Source of the DNA: Streptomyces sp. SKN60
GTDB lineage: Bacteria; Actinomycetota; Actinomycetes; Streptomycetales; Streptomycetaceae
Length of the DNA: 64,000 nt
Direction of reading: 5' to 3'
Assembly: GCF_026236535.1 (NCBI RefSeq)
Contig: NZ_JAHTMW010000003.1
Coordinates: 124,001 to 188,000, forward strand
Shown: positions 18,647-30,081 of the stretch, piece by piece
How positions within the stretch are numbered: the first letter of the stretch is position 1
How the letters are laid out: every line of letters begins with the position of its first letter
Notes under the pieces: generated by a model
Seen by the model: the letters and a program-made list of their open reading frames with translations, nothing else
Told to the model about the DNA's origin: nothing
Databases searched by the model: none
Position numbers and translations under genes: made by a program

Positions 18647-19483
18647 ATGCCCACATACGAGACTCCCGAGCCCATCACCGCGATCCTCGAGTTCGACATC
18701 AGCCACGTCCGGCTGGCCGCGAGCAAGCGCACCGACACGGTCGTCGAGGTCGTGCCGAGCAACCCGTCCGACGACAACGACAACCGTGCGGCGCAGCAGA
18801 CGAAGGTCACGTACGCCAACGGCACGCTGACCCTCAAGGGACCCCGGAAGCGTTCGGTGTTCGGCAAGGTCGGCTCGGTCGACGTCACCATCGAGCTGCC
18901 GGCGGGTTCGCAGCTCCAGGCCCACACCTCCATGGGCGACGTCAGCGGCCAGGGGCCGCTCGGCGAGAGCCGGGTCAGGTCCGGCCTCGGCGACATCCGG
19001 CTCGACGAGACCGGCCCGGCCGTGCTGCGCACCGACCACGGCGACGTCCGCGTGGACCGGGTCGTCGGCGACGCCGACATCAACGGCCAGGGCCGGATCG
19101 ACCTCGGCGAGGTGACGGGCGAGGTGACGCTCAAGAACGGCATCGGCGACACCACGATCGGCACGGTGACCGGCGAGCTGCGGGCGAAGGTGTCCATGGG
19201 CCGGGTGACGGTCGGCGTCGCCGAGTCCTCGGTCGACATCCGCACCTCGCAGGGATCCATCCAGGTCAACGAGGTGGCCCGGGGCCGGGCCGAGCTCCGC
19301 ACCTCGCTCGGCGCTGTGGAGATCGGCATCCGCGAGTCCACCGCCGCCTGGCTGGACGTCACCGCGAAGGTCGGCGTCGTCCGCAATTTCCTCGACGCCG
19401 CCGAGGGGCCCGGCGACGCCACCGAGACCGTCGAGGTGCACGCCGGCACCAATGCCGGCGACATCGTGATCCGCCGCGCCTGA
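18647..19483 (+). CDS. DUF4097 family beta-strand repeat protein
   Basis: 278 residues made almost entirely of short repeated beta strands (SMGDVSGQGPLGESRVRSGL, then GDIRLDETGPAVLRTDHGDV), the adhesin-like right-handed coil typical of DUF4097 proteins. There is no signal peptide or transmembrane helix, so it is probably cytoplasmic. It lies 92 bases after the ribbon-helix-helix gene and before the ABC exporter pair. A stress-sensing or chaperone-like role is sometimes proposed for the family, but none is shown here. Confidence 0.85.
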   Translation: MPTYETPEPITAILEFDISHVRLAASKRTDTVVEVVPSNPSDDNDNRAAQQTKVTYANGTLTLKGPRKRSVFGKVGSVDVTIELPAGSQLQAHTSMGDVSGQGPLGESRVRSGLGDIRLDETGPAVLRTDHGDVRVDRVVGDADINGQGRIDLGEVTGEVTLKNGIGDTTIGTVTGELRAKVSMGRVTVGVAESSVDIRTSQGSIQVNEVARGRAELRTSLGAVEIGIRESTAAWLDVTAKVGVVRNFLDAAEGPGDATETVEVHAGTNAGDIVIRRA

Positions 19484-19553
19484 CCGAGCGCCTTCGGACC
19501 GGGCCCGAGCGCCACCGAGCCCTGGGCCCGCACCTCACGGGGCCCGGCCCTCC

Positions 19554-19581
19554 ACCCGTAACGCACCACCCGTAACGCACC
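19554..19581. repeat. 14-base tandem duplication upstream of the ABC exporter genes
   Basis: ACCCGTAACGCACC occurs twice in tandem, with a degenerate third copy directly after (ACCCGCCTCGCGCACC). It lies 95 bases before the drrA-like start, in a 193-base spacer that probably carries a secondary promoter. Confidence 0.6.
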
Positions 19582-19676
19582 ACCCGCCTCGCGCACCGCC
19601 AGGCGCATCTTCGGCATGCCTTCGCAACCACCAGTGCCATGTCACATCACACACCCCAGGCCTCCCAGGAGCCCTC

Positions 19677-20650
<974 letters not shown>

Positions 20651-20654
<4 letters not shown>

Positions 20655-21442
20655 GCACCTTCGGCTTTGCCGTCAGCGACTCGCTGACCATGCTGCAGCG
20701 CAATATCAAGCACGCCCTGCGCTATCCGGCGATGACCGTCTCCGTGGTCCTCATGCCGGTGATGATGCTGCTGCTCTTCAACTACGCGTTCGGCGGCGCC
20801 ATCGGCGCGGGCATCGAGGGCGCGCCGACCGGCGGCGGGAAGTACATCGACTACGTCGCCCCCGGCATCATCCTGATGACGGCGACGGCCGGCGCGGTCG
20901 CCACGGCGGTCGGCGTGTGCGTCGACATGACGGAGGGCATCGTCAACCGGTTCCGTACGATGTCGATCTCACGGGCCGCGTTCCTGACCGGGCATGTGGT
21001 CGGCAGCGTGCTGCAGACCCTGGTCGCCATCGCGCTGGTCGTCGGCGTCGCGCTCGCCATCGGCTTCCGGCCGCAGGCGACGCTCGTCGAATGGCTCGCC
21101 GCGGCCGGCCTCCTCACCCTGCTCACCCTCGCGCTGACCTGGCTGTCGGCGGGCATCGGCCTGGTGTCCAGGACCCCGGAGTCGGCGAGCAACACGCCGC
21201 TGCCGCTGACCTTCCTGCCCTTCCTCGGCAGCGCCATCGTGCCGACCGACTCCATGCCGACCGGACTGCGCTGGTTCGCCGAGTACCAGCCCTTCACTCC
21301 GGCGATCGAGACCCTGCGCGGTCTGCTGATGGGCACCCCGATCGGCGACAGCGGCTGGATCGCCCTCGCCTGGTGCGCCGGCCTGAGCCTGGTCGGCTAT
21401 CTGTGGGCGCGCTCGGCCTTCGGCCGTACCGCCAAGCGCTGA
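20651..21442 (+). CDS. DrrB-like ABC exporter permease
   Basis: 263 residues with six membrane helices of the ABC-2 type: PAMTVSVVLMPVMMLLLFNYAFGG near the N-terminus, DYVAPGIILMTATAGAVATAV, then MTEGIVNRFRTMSISR, the cytoplasmic coupling element of this family. It forms the channel for the DrrA-like ATPase and is translationally coupled to it. Together with the two upstream genes it makes a compact unit. Confidence 0.92.
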
Positions 21443-21493
21443 CCCGGGCCGGTCAGGGCCGCGGCCGGGCCGGGACCTGGAGCGGCGCACCGC

Positions 21494-21967
21494 TCAGTCG
21501 AGCCAGCTCCCGTCGCGCATCAGCTCCCGCCCCCGCAACTCGTCCGCCTCGCGCCAGGCCTGCACCCGGCGCGGGGTGACGCGGTACCAGCGGTAGCGGG
21601 AGCCGAGCGCGTACGGGTCGAAGCCGGTGCGCGCCTCGAAGCGCTCGCGGCGCTCCGGCGGCAGCGCGTCGATGGCGAGGGTCTCGACGTCGCCGTCGAT
21701 CGTGACGACGTCGCGGGTGTGGCCGAGCGCGAGCCGGGCGGTCCCGCCGGCCGCCAGGTTCCGGCCGGTCGGACCGTCGGCGAGGGTGGCGAGGAGCAGG
21801 GTCCGGCCGTCCCAGTCGAAGGACAGCGGTACGAGGAAGGGCGCGCCGTCCGGCGAGGCGCTGGCCACCCAGAGGTCGACGTCGTGCGCGAGCCGGTGCT
21901 CGGTGTCGCGCCGCCGCTCGGCGCGGGTGCGGGGTGTGGAGGTGGAGCCAGGGGCCTCGGTCGTCAT
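21494..21967 (-). CDS. PPOX-class split-barrel protein (FMN/F420-dependent type)
   Basis: 157 residues. DVDLWVASASPDGAPFLVPLSFDWDGRTLLLAT is the typical start of the pyridoxamine-phosphate-oxidase-like fold, and RYRWYRVTPRRVQAW is a typical end. It probably reduces a substrate with FMNH2 or F420H2, unknown in detail. ATG 21967 has AGGAG 7 bases upstream. It is divergent from the LuxR-NB-ARC regulator across a 110-base region with an inverted repeat, so it is a likely target of that regulator. Confidence 0.83.
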   Translation of the reverse strand: MTTEAPGSTSTPRTRAERRRDTEHRLAHDVDLWVASASPDGAPFLVPLSFDWDGRTLLLATLADGPTGRNLAAGGTARLALGHTRDVVTIDGDVETLAIDALPPERRERFEARTGFDPYALGSRYRWYRVTPRRVQAWREADELRGRELMRDGSWLD

Positions 21968-22037
21968 GGTCGCTCCTGTCGCTCGGGACGGGGTGTGTGC
22001 CGTGGGCACAGCCTCTCCCGGACCCGGCAGGTACCGC

Positions 22038-22068
22038 CTCCGTGCTCGCCACGGAGAGCGCCACGGAT
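22038..22068. promoter_or_regulatory. Operator-like inverted repeat, site 1
   Basis: CTCCGTG, spacer CTCGC, CACGGAG (22038-22056), followed 12 bases after the second arm by another CACGGA (22062-22067). It lies 10-40 bases upstream of the regulator's GTG. A near copy occurs at 25348 upstream of the DUF1801 gene. Confidence 0.65.
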
Positions 22069-22077
22069 AATGACCTG

Positions 22078-24813
22078 GTGTCAACTCCCCTGATATCGGC
22101 GCGAGAAGCCGAAGTGCTCGCCCTCCTCGGCGAGCACCTCAGCAACGCGGAGATCGCCGAGCGGCTCTTCATCTCGGTACGGACGGTCGAGTCCCATGTC
22201 TCGTCGCTGCTGCGGAAGTGGGAACTGCCGGACCGGCGGGCGCTGTCCCGCCGCGCGACGCGGACGACGGGCCCCGGGCGGGCGCCCGCGCTGCCGGCTC
22301 CGCTGACCTCGTTCGTCGGACGGGTCCGGGAGCGGGCGGAGTTGACGGCGGCGGTACGGGCCCACCGCCAGGTCACGGCGGTCGGTCCGGGCGGCGTGGG
22401 CAAGACCCGGCTGGCGCTCGCCGTGGCGGAGGCCGAGGCGGCGGGCGACGGGTTCGCCGACGGGGTGTGGTTCGTGGATCTGGTGCCGGTGACGGATCCG
22501 ACGCGGATCCCGGCGGCGGTCGCGGCGGCCCTGGGGCTCGGCGAGCAGCCCGGCCGCGGCATCGAGGACACCCTGCTCGCCGCCCTCGCCGACCGCACGG
22601 CGCTGCTGGTCCTCGACAACTGCGAGCACGTCCGCGACGGCGTCGCGCCTTTCCTGGAGCGCCTGTTGGGCGCCTGCCCGGGCATCCGGGTGCTGGCCAC
22701 GAGCCGGGCCCGGCTGATGGTCCCCTTCGAGTCGGTGACCCCGGTCCCGCCGCTCTCCCGGGAGGGCGGCGCCGGTTCGGACGCGGTGGCCCTGTTCATG
22801 GCGCGGGCGACGGCCGCCGGCTACGGTCCCGATCCGGCGCTCCGGCAGGAGGTCACCGCGCTGTGCGAGCGGCTCGACGGCATGGCCCTGGCGATCGAAC
22901 TGGCCGCGGCCCGGCTGCCCACCCTCGGTATGGACGGCCTGTCGGCCGGCCTCGCCGCACCGCTGCGCATCCTGGCGGGCGGCCCGCGCGTCGGCGAGCG
23001 GCACCGCTCGGTGCGGGCGGTCCTCGACTGGAGCCACGAGCTCCTTGGCCCCGCGGACCGGACGCTGCTGCGGAGGGTCTCGGTGTTCGTCCTGCCGTTC
23101 ACGGCGGAGGCGGCGGCCGAGGTCGCCGCGTCCGCCGTGGCCGACGTGGCCGACGGTCTCGCCCGGCTCGCGGAGCAGAGCCTGCTCACCGTGACCCACT
23201 CGGCGTCCGGCACGCGCTACCAGGCTCTGGAGACCATCCGTCAGTACGGGGCGGAGCACCTCGCCTCGGCGGGCGAGGAGGAGGTCGTACGTGCGCGGCA
23301 CGTGCGCTGGGCGCCGGCGCAGCAGGCGGTGGAGGAGGCCCGGGTCGCGCTCGACTGGGCCGCCGGGCGACCGGAGCTGCGCGCGGAGGCCCATCGACTC
23401 GCGCTTGTACTCGGTGAGTCGACGTTCGGCCGGCAGCTGCTCAGCGAGTCGCAGGAGCGGTACGAGCAGGCGGCCGGGCTCGGCGGGGACGCGGAGGCGG
23501 TCCTGGCCCTGCGCGAGGCCGCCGAGGTGGCCGGGTGCCGGCGGAGCGGCGAGGACATGTTCCGGCTGTACCGGGCCGCCGCGCGGGCCGCGCTGCGTGC
23601 GGGCGACGAGGTCGGCGCCGGGCGCGCGCTGGCGGCCGCGGCCACCGTCGCGTACCGCTACTCCAGCACCTTCGCCCGGCTCCCCGAGGCGGCCGAGGTG
23701 ACGGGTCTGCTCGTGGAGGCGCGCACGCTGGCCGGGGCGGGCGATCCGGCCGGGGACGCGGCCGTCGCGCTCGCGGAGGCGGCGGTGACGGCGGACGCGT
23801 ACGGCGCGGTGCAGGGCGACGCGGAGAACTCGGCGGTGGAGACGGTCGCGTACGCGGAGCGGGCGGTGGCGCTTGCCCGGGCGGCGGGCGATCCGGTGGC
23901 GGAGTCGGCGGCGCTCGACGCCCTGTCCGGGGCGCGGAGTTGGGCCGGTGACCCGTTCGGCGCGGCGGCCGCCGCCCGCCGCCGGATCGAACTCCTCGCG
24001 CCCCTGCCGCCCTCCCCCGCTCCCACTCACGAGCGGCTCGACGCCCTGGCGATGGCCGCCGGCAACGCACTGGGTGTCGGCGACCTCGTACGGGCCCGGC
24101 GATGGAGCACGCAGCTCGCCGCCCATCCCCTGCTTTCGGAGGCCGGCCACCACGCCACGTCCTGGCTCCTCGTCACGGAGGGCCTGGCCGGCCGCGCCGA
24201 CGCCGTGCTGCGGGGCGCCGACCGGTTCCGTACCGCATGGGAACGCAGCGGCCGGCAGCGCTCGTTCGTGCTCGGCCCGGCCGCGGCGACCGTCGCCATG
24301 GTCCACGGTCTGCGGGGCGACGACGCGGCCCGGGCGGTCTGGCTCGGCATCGCGGACCAGGCGGGCCCCGTCCTCGACCACCGCCACGGCTTCGGCGCGG
24401 TCTTCGACGCCACGGTCCTGCTGCACGACGGCGACCCGGAGGCCGCCCTGGAGCGGCTCGCACCGGAGCCGGAGGAGGTCTGGAAGTGGGTCTGCTGGGT
24501 GTGGCTGCACGGGTACGTGGCGCTGCGCGCCGAGGCCTCGGCCCTCGCCGGCCGCCCGGAGGCGCCCGCCCGCATCGCGGCGGCCCGCCGCCTGGTCGCG
24601 GGCAATCCGGTGGCCACCGCCCAAGTGGACCGCGCAGAGGCCCTGTTGACCGGCGACCGTGACCGACTCCTCGCCACAGCCGGCGCGTTCGAGGCGGCGC
24701 ACTGTCCGTACCAGGCGGCGCGCAGCCTGCTGCTCGCGGGCGGGGACCGTACGCCGGAGGGCACGGCGGCCCTCGCGGCACTCGGCATCGTGCCCGCGGC
24801 AGCCCGCGGCTAG
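22078..24813 (+). CDS. Large regulator: N-terminal LuxR HTH plus NB-ARC ATPase
   Basis: 911 residues. A LuxR-type helix-turn-helix is at the very N-terminus (SAREAEVLALLGEHLSNAEIAERLFISVRTVESHVSSLL, residues about 7-45). An NB-ARC/AAA domain follows from about 75, with Walker A GPGGVGKTRLALA and Walker B TALLVLDNCEH, then a long alpha-helical TPR-like region. LAL/SARP-type ATPase regulators usually have the LuxR domain at the C-terminus, so this order is less common, but it is known in Streptomyces. The GTG start at 22078 lacks a clear ribosome-binding site and may be leaderless. It probably controls the flanking PPOX and DUF1801 genes. Confidence 0.87.
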   Translation: MSTPLISAREAEVLALLGEHLSNAEIAERLFISVRTVESHVSSLLRKWELPDRRALSRRATRTTGPGRAPALPAPLTSFVGRVRERAELTAAVRAHRQVTAVGPGGVGKTRLALAVAEAEAAGDGFADGVWFVDLVPVTDPTRIPAAVAAALGLGEQPGRGIEDTLLAALADRTALLVLDNCEHVRDGVAPFLERLLGACPGIRVLATSRARLMVPFESVTPVPPLSREGGAGSDAVALFMARATAAGYGPDPALRQEVTALCERLDGMALAIELAAARLPTLGMDGLSAGLAAPLRILAGGPRVGERHRSVRAVLDWSHELLGPADRTLLRRVSVFVLPFTAEAAAEVAASAVADVADGLARLAEQSLLTVTHSASGTRYQALETIRQYGAEHLASAGEEEVVRARHVRWAPAQQAVEEARVALDWAAGRPELRAEAHRLALVLGESTFGRQLLSESQERYEQAAGLGGDAEAVLALREAAEVAGCRRSGEDMFRLYRAAARAALRAGDEVGAGRALAAAATVAYRYSSTFARLPEAAEVTGLLVEARTLAGAGDPAGDAAVALAEAAVTADAYGAVQGDAENSAVETVAYAERAVALARAAGDPVAESAALDALSGARSWAGDPFGAAAAARRRIELLAPLPPSPAPTHERLDALAMAAGNALGVGDLVRARRWSTQLAAHPLLSEAGHHATSWLLVTEGLAGRADAVLRGADRFRTAWERSGRQRSFVLGPAAATVAMVHGLRGDDAARAVWLGIADQAGPVLDHRHGFGAVFDATVLLHDGDPEAALERLAPEPEEVWKWVCWVWLHGYVALRAEASALAGRPEAPARIAAARRLVAGNPVATAQVDRAEALLTGDRDRLLATAGAFEAAHCPYQAARSLLLAGGDRTPEGTAALAALGIVPAAARG

Positions 24814-25274
24814 GCCGTGCCGACGGCGCGGGTCACCAGGGCGGCGATCCGGTCCTCGACCTCCGGCGTGACCTCGGTGAGGGCGTAGCCGGCGGCCCAC
24901 ATCGGGCCGTCGTCCAGGCGGGCCCGGTCGCTGAAGCCGAGGGTGGCGTAGCGGGAGGTGAACTTCTCCGCGCTCTGGAAGAAGCAGACGACCTTGCCGG
25001 CCTCGTCGGCGTAGGCGGGCATGCCGTACCAGAGCTTCGGGGCGAGGCCGGGGGCCGTGGCGGTGACGACGGTGTGGATCCGCTCGGCCATGGCCCGGTC
25101 CGCATCGCCCATCTCGGCGATCTTCGCGAGCACGTCGGCCACTGCCAGCGCGGCCTTCTCCGCCTTGGAGCCGCGCCGCGCGGCCGCCGCCTTGGTCTCG
25201 CGGGCGTGGTCCTTCATCGCCGCCCGCTCCTCGGCGGTGAAGCCCTCGTACGCGGTGGTCGTGGTGCTGGTCAT
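24810..25274 (-). CDS. DUF1801 family protein
   Basis: 154 residues. KLWYGMPAYADEAGKVVCFFQSAEKFTSRYATLGFSDRA is the typical DUF1801/YdhG core, a fold also annotated as an iron chaperone-like protein. The N-terminal 70 residues are charged and helical. ATG 25274 has GGGGGAG upstream. Its stop overlaps the stop of the convergent regulator. An operator-like repeat 74 bases upstream is shared with the regulator's own promoter. Function is not established. Confidence 0.83.
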   Translation of the reverse strand: MTSTTTTAYEGFTAEERAAMKDHARETKAAAARRGSKAEKAALAVADVLAKIAEMGDADRAMAERIHTVVTATAPGLAPKLWYGMPAYADEAGKVVCFFQSAEKFTSRYATLGFSDRARLDDGPMWAAGYALTEVTPEVEDRIAALVTRAVGTA

Positions 25275-25347
25275 GGTGTCTCCCCCTGTCGGTGGTGGTG
25301 GCGTGATCGCCGTGACCCCAGTCTTCCGAGCGGGGCCACGGACCACA

Positions 25348-25376
25348 TCCGTGCTCACCACGGAGACGCCCACGGA
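25348..25376. promoter_or_regulatory. Operator-like inverted repeat, site 2
   Basis: TCCGTG, spacer CTCAC, CACGGA (25348-25364), then CACGGAG again 12 bases on (25371-25377). It differs from site 1 by one base in the spacer and keeps the same trailing half-site spacing. Confidence 0.65.
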
Positions 25377-25407
25377 GAGCACCACCGAAAGCACCACGGG
25401 CTCCGCG

Positions 25408-26826
25408 TCAGAGCTCGGTGACGATGTCCTCCACCCGCTGCTTCGCGTCGCCGAAGAGCATCGCCGTGTTCTCGCGGAAGAACAGCGGGTTCTGGACCCC
25501 GGCATAGCCGGACGCCATCGAGCGCTTGAAGACGATGACCTTGTCCGCCTCCCAGACGGTGAGGACCGGCATGCCGGCGAGCGGGCTGCTCGGGTCCTCC
25601 GTCCCGGCCGGGTTCACGGTGTCGTTGGCGCCGATGACGAGGACGACGTCGGTGTCGGCGAAGTCCTCGTTGATCTCGTCCATGGCGAAGACGATGTCGT
25701 ACGGCACCTTCGCCTCGGCGAGCAGCACGTTCATGTGGCCGGGCAGCCGCCCCGCCACCGGGTGGATGCCGAAGCGGACCTCGATCCCCTTCGCGCGCAG
25801 CTTCTCGGTGAGTTCCGCGACCGGGTACTGCGCCTGGGCGACGGCCATCCCGTATCCCGGTGTGATGATGACCGAGCGTGCCGCCTCCAGGAGTTCGGCG
25901 ACGCCTTCGGCGGTGATCTCCTGGTGCTCGCCGTAGTCGACGTCGGAGCCCGACGGCGCCTCGATGCCGAAGCCGCCGGCGATGACGGAGAGGAAGGAGC
26001 GGTTCATCGCCTGGCACATCAGATAGGACAGATACGCACCGGAGGAGCCGACCAGGGCGCCCGTGACGATCAGCAGGTCGTTGCCGAGCAGGAAGCCGGA
26101 AGCGGCGGCCGCCCAGCCGGAGTAGCTGTTGAGCATCGACACCACGACCGGCATGTCACCGCCGCCGATCGAGGCGACCAGGTGCCAGCCGAGAGCGAGG
26201 GCGAGCACCGTGACGGCGATGAGCGGCCACAGGGCGGGCGCGGCCACGAACCACACGGCGAGCGCGACGAACAGCCCCAGGGCGCCCAGATTCAGGGCGT
26301 TCTTGCCAGGGAGCATCAGCGGCCGGGAGGCGATCCGGGCCGACAGCTTCAGGTTGGCGACGATCGAGCCGGTGAAGGTGACCGCGCCGATGAACACACC
26401 GATGAAGACCTCGGCGTGGTGGATGCCCAGGGTGCCGAGCGCTTCGAGGTCGGAGGCCTCGGCGCCGCCTGGCCGGTGCTCGACGGTGAGGTAGCCGTTC
26501 CAGCTCACGAGGACGGCGGCGAGACCGACGAACGAGTGGAGCAGCGCGATGAGTTCGGGCATGCCGGTCATCTCCACACCACGGGCGCGCCAGAGGCCGA
26601 CGAGCGCGCCGACCAGCATGGCGAGGCCCATCAGCGCGGCACCCGCCCCGGTGATGTCGCCGTCGGCGGCGAGGACCACGGTGGCGACGAGGGCGACGCC
26701 CATGCCGAGGATGCCGAAGGCGTTCCCGAGCCGGGCCGACTCGTGCTTGGAGAGCCCGGCGAGGGCGAGGACGAACAGCAACGCGGCGACGAGGTAGGCC
26801 GCTTGAGCGGCGAGGGTCGCGGTCAT
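25408..26826 (-). CDS. pntB: NAD(P) transhydrogenase subunit beta, copy 1
   Basis: 472 residues. About nine membrane helices occupy the first 280 residues. The C-terminal NADP(H)-binding domain III has [43 protein letters not shown] and [13 protein letters not shown]. With subunit alpha it couples hydride transfer between NADH and NADP+ to proton translocation. It starts one base after the pntA copy 1 stop. A second, very similar pair lies at 30136-33086. Confidence 0.95.
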   Translation of the reverse strand: MTATLAAQAAYLVAALLFVLALAGLSKHESARLGNAFGILGMGVALVATVVLAADGDITGAGAALMGLAMLVGALVGLWRARGVEMTGMPELIALLHSFVGLAAVLVSWNGYLTVEHRPGGAEASDLEALGTLGIHHAEVFIGVFIGAVTFTGSIVANLKLSARIASRPLMLPGKNALNLGALGLFVALAVWFVAAPALWPLIAVTVLALALGWHLVASIGGGDMPVVVSMLNSYSGWAAAASGFLLGNDLLIVTGALVGSSGAYLSYLMCQAMNRSFLSVIAGGFGIEAPSGSDVDYGEHQEITAEGVAELLEAARSVIITPGYGMAVAQAQYPVAELTEKLRAKGIEVRFGIHPVAGRLPGHMNVLLAEAKVPYDIVFAMDEINEDFADTDVVLVIGANDTVNPAGTEDPSSPLAGMPVLTVWEADKVIVFKRSMASGYAGVQNPLFFRENTAMLFGDAKQRVEDIVTEL

Positions 26827-26827
26827 C

Positions 26828-28378
26828 TCAGCTCCTGCGGAACATGGCGAGCATGCGTCGCGTCACCGCGAAGCCACCGAAGACATTGATGCCGGCGAGC
26901 AGGATCGCCACGCAGGACAGCACGGTGACCGCCGTGTCGCCGTGACCGATCTGGAGCAGCGCGCCGACCACGATGATTCCGGAGATCGCGTTGGTCACCG
27001 ACATCAGCGGGGTGTGCAGGGCGTGGTGCACATGGCCGATGACGTAGTAGCCGATGACGATCGCGAGCACGAAGACGGTGACATGGGGCAGCAGCGCGGC
27101 GGGCGCGAAGCCGGCGAGGAGGAACAGGGCCAGGGCGCCGAGCGCGACCACGCCGAAGCGCCGGGCCGGGGTGGCGGGCCGCTTGACGGGCGAGACCGGT
27201 ACGACGGCCCCGGCCGCGTCCGCGGTCCCGGGGGCCGCCGCCGCGGGCTTCGGTGCGGCGGAGACCTGGACGGGTGGCGGTGGCCAGGCCGTCTCGCCGT
27301 CCCGTACGACGGTGATCGAGCGCTGCACCGGGTCGTCCCAGTCCAGGACCGGGCAGCCGTCCTTGCCCGGGGTGAGCAGCTTGAGCAGGTTCACCAGGTT
27401 GGTGCCGTAGAGCTGGGAGGCCTGGGCCGGCAGCCGCCCGGCGAGATCGGTGTAGCCGATGATGGTCACGCCGTTGTCGGTGACGGTCTTCTCGCCCCGC
27501 ACCGTGCCGATCACGTTGCCGCCGTTGGCGGCGGCCATGTCCACGATGACCGAGCCGGGCCGCATTCCGGCCACCATCTCCGCGGTGATCAGCGTCGGCG
27601 CGGGCCGCCCCGGGATCAGCGCGGTGGTGATGACGATGTCCGCCTCGCGGGTCTGTGCCGTGTACAGCTCGACCTCGCGCGCCTTGTAGGCGTCGCTCAT
27701 CTCCTTCGCGTAACCGGTGGCCGAGACCTCGACCTCCGGCGACTCGATCGACAGGTACTCGCCGCCCAGTGAACGCACCTGCTCGGCGACCTCGGGACGC
27801 GGGTCCGTCGCCCGTACGATCGCGCCGAGCGCTCCGGCCGTACCGATCGCGGAGAGTCCCGCGACGCCGGCGCCCGCGACGAGCACCTTCGCGGGCGGCA
27901 CCTTGCCGGCCGCCGTCATCTGTCCGGTGAAGAAGCGCCCGAACTCGTGGGCCGCCTCGACGACGGCCCGGTAGCCGGCGATGTTCGCCATCGAGGAGAG
28001 CACATCCATCGACTGGGCCCGGCTGATCCGCGGCACGGCGTCCATCGAGAGCGCCGTCACGGGGCGCCGGCCGAGCTCCTCGACCATCGCCCGGTCGAAG
28101 GCCGGCGCGAACAGGGCGATGACCGTGGCGCCCTCCCTGAGCCGGTCGAGCTGCGCCGTGCTCGGGGCGTTGACGCCGAGGACCACGTCGGCGGCCGCGG
28201 CCTCGCCGATGCGCGCGCCGGCGGCCACATAGGCGCTGTCGGCGAAGCCCGCGGCGGCGCCGGCGCCCGGGTCGACGACGATCTCGTACCCCAGTTTGCG
28301 GAGGGGCTCGACCGTGGCCGGCGTGGCCGACACGCGTTTCTCGCCCGCCCGCGCTTCCTTGAGGACTCCGACAATCAC
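26828..28378 (-). CDS. pntA: NAD(P) transhydrogenase subunit alpha, copy 1
   Basis: 516 residues. The NAD(H)-binding domain I runs to about residue 375 ([63 protein letters not shown]). A Pro/Ala linker and three to four membrane helices follow ([22 protein letters not shown]). The GTG start at 28378 has GGAGAG 6 bases upstream. The same start and ribosome-binding site arrangement is kept in copy 2, which supports it. Confidence 0.95.
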   Translation of the reverse strand: MIVGVLKEARAGEKRVSATPATVEPLRKLGYEIVVDPGAGAAAGFADSAYVAAGARIGEAAAADVVLGVNAPSTAQLDRLREGATVIALFAPAFDRAMVEELGRRPVTALSMDAVPRISRAQSMDVLSSMANIAGYRAVVEAAHEFGRFFTGQMTAAGKVPPAKVLVAGAGVAGLSAIGTAGALGAIVRATDPRPEVAEQVRSLGGEYLSIESPEVEVSATGYAKEMSDAYKAREVELYTAQTREADIVITTALIPGRPAPTLITAEMVAGMRPGSVIVDMAAANGGNVIGTVRGEKTVTDNGVTIIGYTDLAGRLPAQASQLYGTNLVNLLKLLTPGKDGCPVLDWDDPVQRSITVVRDGETAWPPPPVQVSAAPKPAAAAPGTADAAGAVVPVSPVKRPATPARRFGVVALGALALFLLAGFAPAALLPHVTVFVLAIVIGYYVIGHVHHALHTPLMSVTNAISGIIVVGALLQIGHGDTAVTVLSCVAILLAGINVFGGFAVTRRMLAMFRRS

Positions 28379-28587
28379 GAATGCTCTCCGTTCGCTTCTC
28401 TTGCCGTCATCGGCCTGCTCCCACTCGACCAGAAGTGCGCCCGCCACGATCAGGGCCACGCCGATGCCGCACCACCGGCGTGACGGCGCGGCCGGCCGCG
28501 CACGGAGAGGCTTCCACACGTCCCACGGGCCGTGGCAAGACCGCGAAGCGGCCACGCCGGGCGGCGACCCCTCGATGAAATTGTTCA

Positions 28588-28601
28588 TTCAAAGCCTTGA
28601 A
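28588..28601. promoter_or_regulatory. Inverted repeat upstream of the NCS1 permease
   Basis: TTCAA-AGCC-TTGAA, followed at 28606 by TTGACC, which could be a -35 element. It lies about 60 bases before the permease start in a 284-base divergent region. The binding protein is unknown. Confidence 0.35.
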
Positions 28602-28662
28602 CCCTGTTGACCTCTATGCGAGATTCGGCGCACCGAAGACGCAGTGGGGAGAGGGAGAGGGC

Positions 28663-30081
28663 ATGGAGCGGCGCACCATCGAGGTCATTCCCGACGCCGA
28701 GCGGCACGGCACGCCACGCAGCCAGTTCACGCTGTGGTTCGGCGCCAACATGCAGATCACCGCGATCGTCGACGGCGCGCTGTCCGTCGTCTTCGGCGCC
28801 GACGCGCTGTGGGCGATACCCGCGCTGCTCATCGGCAACGTGCTGGGCGGCATCGTGATGGCGCTGCACTCCGCGCAGGGGCCGCGGCTCGGCGTACCGC
28901 AGATGATCTCCAGCCGGGCGCAGTTCGGCGTCCACGGGGCGGTGCTGCCGCTGCTCCTGGTGATCCTCATGTACCTGGGATTCGCCGCGACCGGCAGCGT
29001 GCTGGCCGGTCAGGCGCTGTCCGCGATGCTGCACATCGACGACACACGGGCCGGGATCCTGGTCTTCGGCGTGCTGACCGCCGTGGTCGCCGTCACCGGC
29101 TACCGGCTCATCCACGCCGCCGGCCGGGTCGCCACCGTCGTCGGCGTGCTCGGCCTCGGCTATCTGCTGGTACGGGTGTTCACCCAGTACGACGTCGGCG
29201 CGCACATCGGGGTCAAGGGCTTCGACGCGGCTACCTTCCTGCTCGCCGTGGGGCTCGGCGCGGGCTGGCAGCTGACCTTCGGCCCGTACGTCGCCGACTA
29301 CTCGCGCTATCTGCCGCGGGACACCAGCACGCGGGCGACGTTCTGGTCGACGTTCGCCGGTTCGGTCATCGGCTCCCAGTGGGCCATGACGCTCGGGGCG
29401 CTCACCGCCGCCGTCGCGGGCGACGCCTTCCTCACCGACCAGGTGGGCTTCCTCGGCGACCTGGCCGGGCCCGCGGTCCTCGCCGTGCTGATCTACCTGG
29501 TGATCGTGGTCGGCAAGCTGACCGTCAACTGCCTCAACGCGTACGGCGGTTTCATGTCGATCCTGACCACCGTCACCGCCTTCGACGGCCGCTCCCGGAT
29601 CTCGACGGCCGCCCGCGCCGCGTACATCATCGGCTTCACCGCGGTGTCGATCGGCATCGCGCTCGCCGCCAGCGCCGACTTCCTGAACAACTTCAAGAAC
29701 TTCGTGCTCCTGATCCTGATGGTGTTCACCCCGTGGAGCGCGATCAATCTGGTCGACTACTACCTGGTCTCGCGCGAGCGGGTCGACATCCCCGCCCTGT
29801 ACGACCCGGAGGGCCGGTACGGGCGCTGGAACGTCACCGCGCTCGTCTGCTACGTCCTCGGGGTCGCCGTACAGATCCCGTTCCTGGCCACCAAGCTGTA
29901 CACCGGCGCGATCACCGAGCGGCTCGGCGGCGCCGACGTCTCGTGGCTCGTCGGGCTCGCGTTCACCGCGGCCGTGTACGGCCTGTGGGTACGGCGTACC
30001 GCCGATCCACCGGCCGCGACCGTGCACCCGGCCACCGCCGACGCGGCTGATGGCCTCGGCGAGGCGGTCGGCACCTCCTGA
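28663..30081 (+). CDS. NCS1 family purine/cytosine-type permease
   Basis: 472 residues with about twelve membrane helices. TLWFGANMQITAIVDGAL near the N-terminus and GWQLTFGPYVADYSRYLPRD are typical of cytosine/purine/allantoin permeases of the NCS1 family, which use Na+ or H+ symport. ATG 28663 has GGGAGAGGG upstream. It is flanked on both sides by pntAB operons on the opposite strand, and no nucleobase catabolic gene is adjacent. Substrate is not assignable. Confidence 0.9.
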   Translation: MERRTIEVIPDAERHGTPRSQFTLWFGANMQITAIVDGALSVVFGADALWAIPALLIGNVLGGIVMALHSAQGPRLGVPQMISSRAQFGVHGAVLPLLLVILMYLGFAATGSVLAGQALSAMLHIDDTRAGILVFGVLTAVVAVTGYRLIHAAGRVATVVGVLGLGYLLVRVFTQYDVGAHIGVKGFDAATFLLAVGLGAGWQLTFGPYVADYSRYLPRDTSTRATFWSTFAGSVIGSQWAMTLGALTAAVAGDAFLTDQVGFLGDLAGPAVLAVLIYLVIVVGKLTVNCLNAYGGFMSILTTVTAFDGRSRISTAARAAYIIGFTAVSIGIALAASADFLNNFKNFVLLILMVFTPWSAINLVDYYLVSRERVDIPALYDPEGRYGRWNVTALVCYVLGVAVQIPFLATKLYTGAITERLGGADVSWLVGLAFTAAVYGLWVRRTADPPAATVHPATADAADGLGEAVGTS

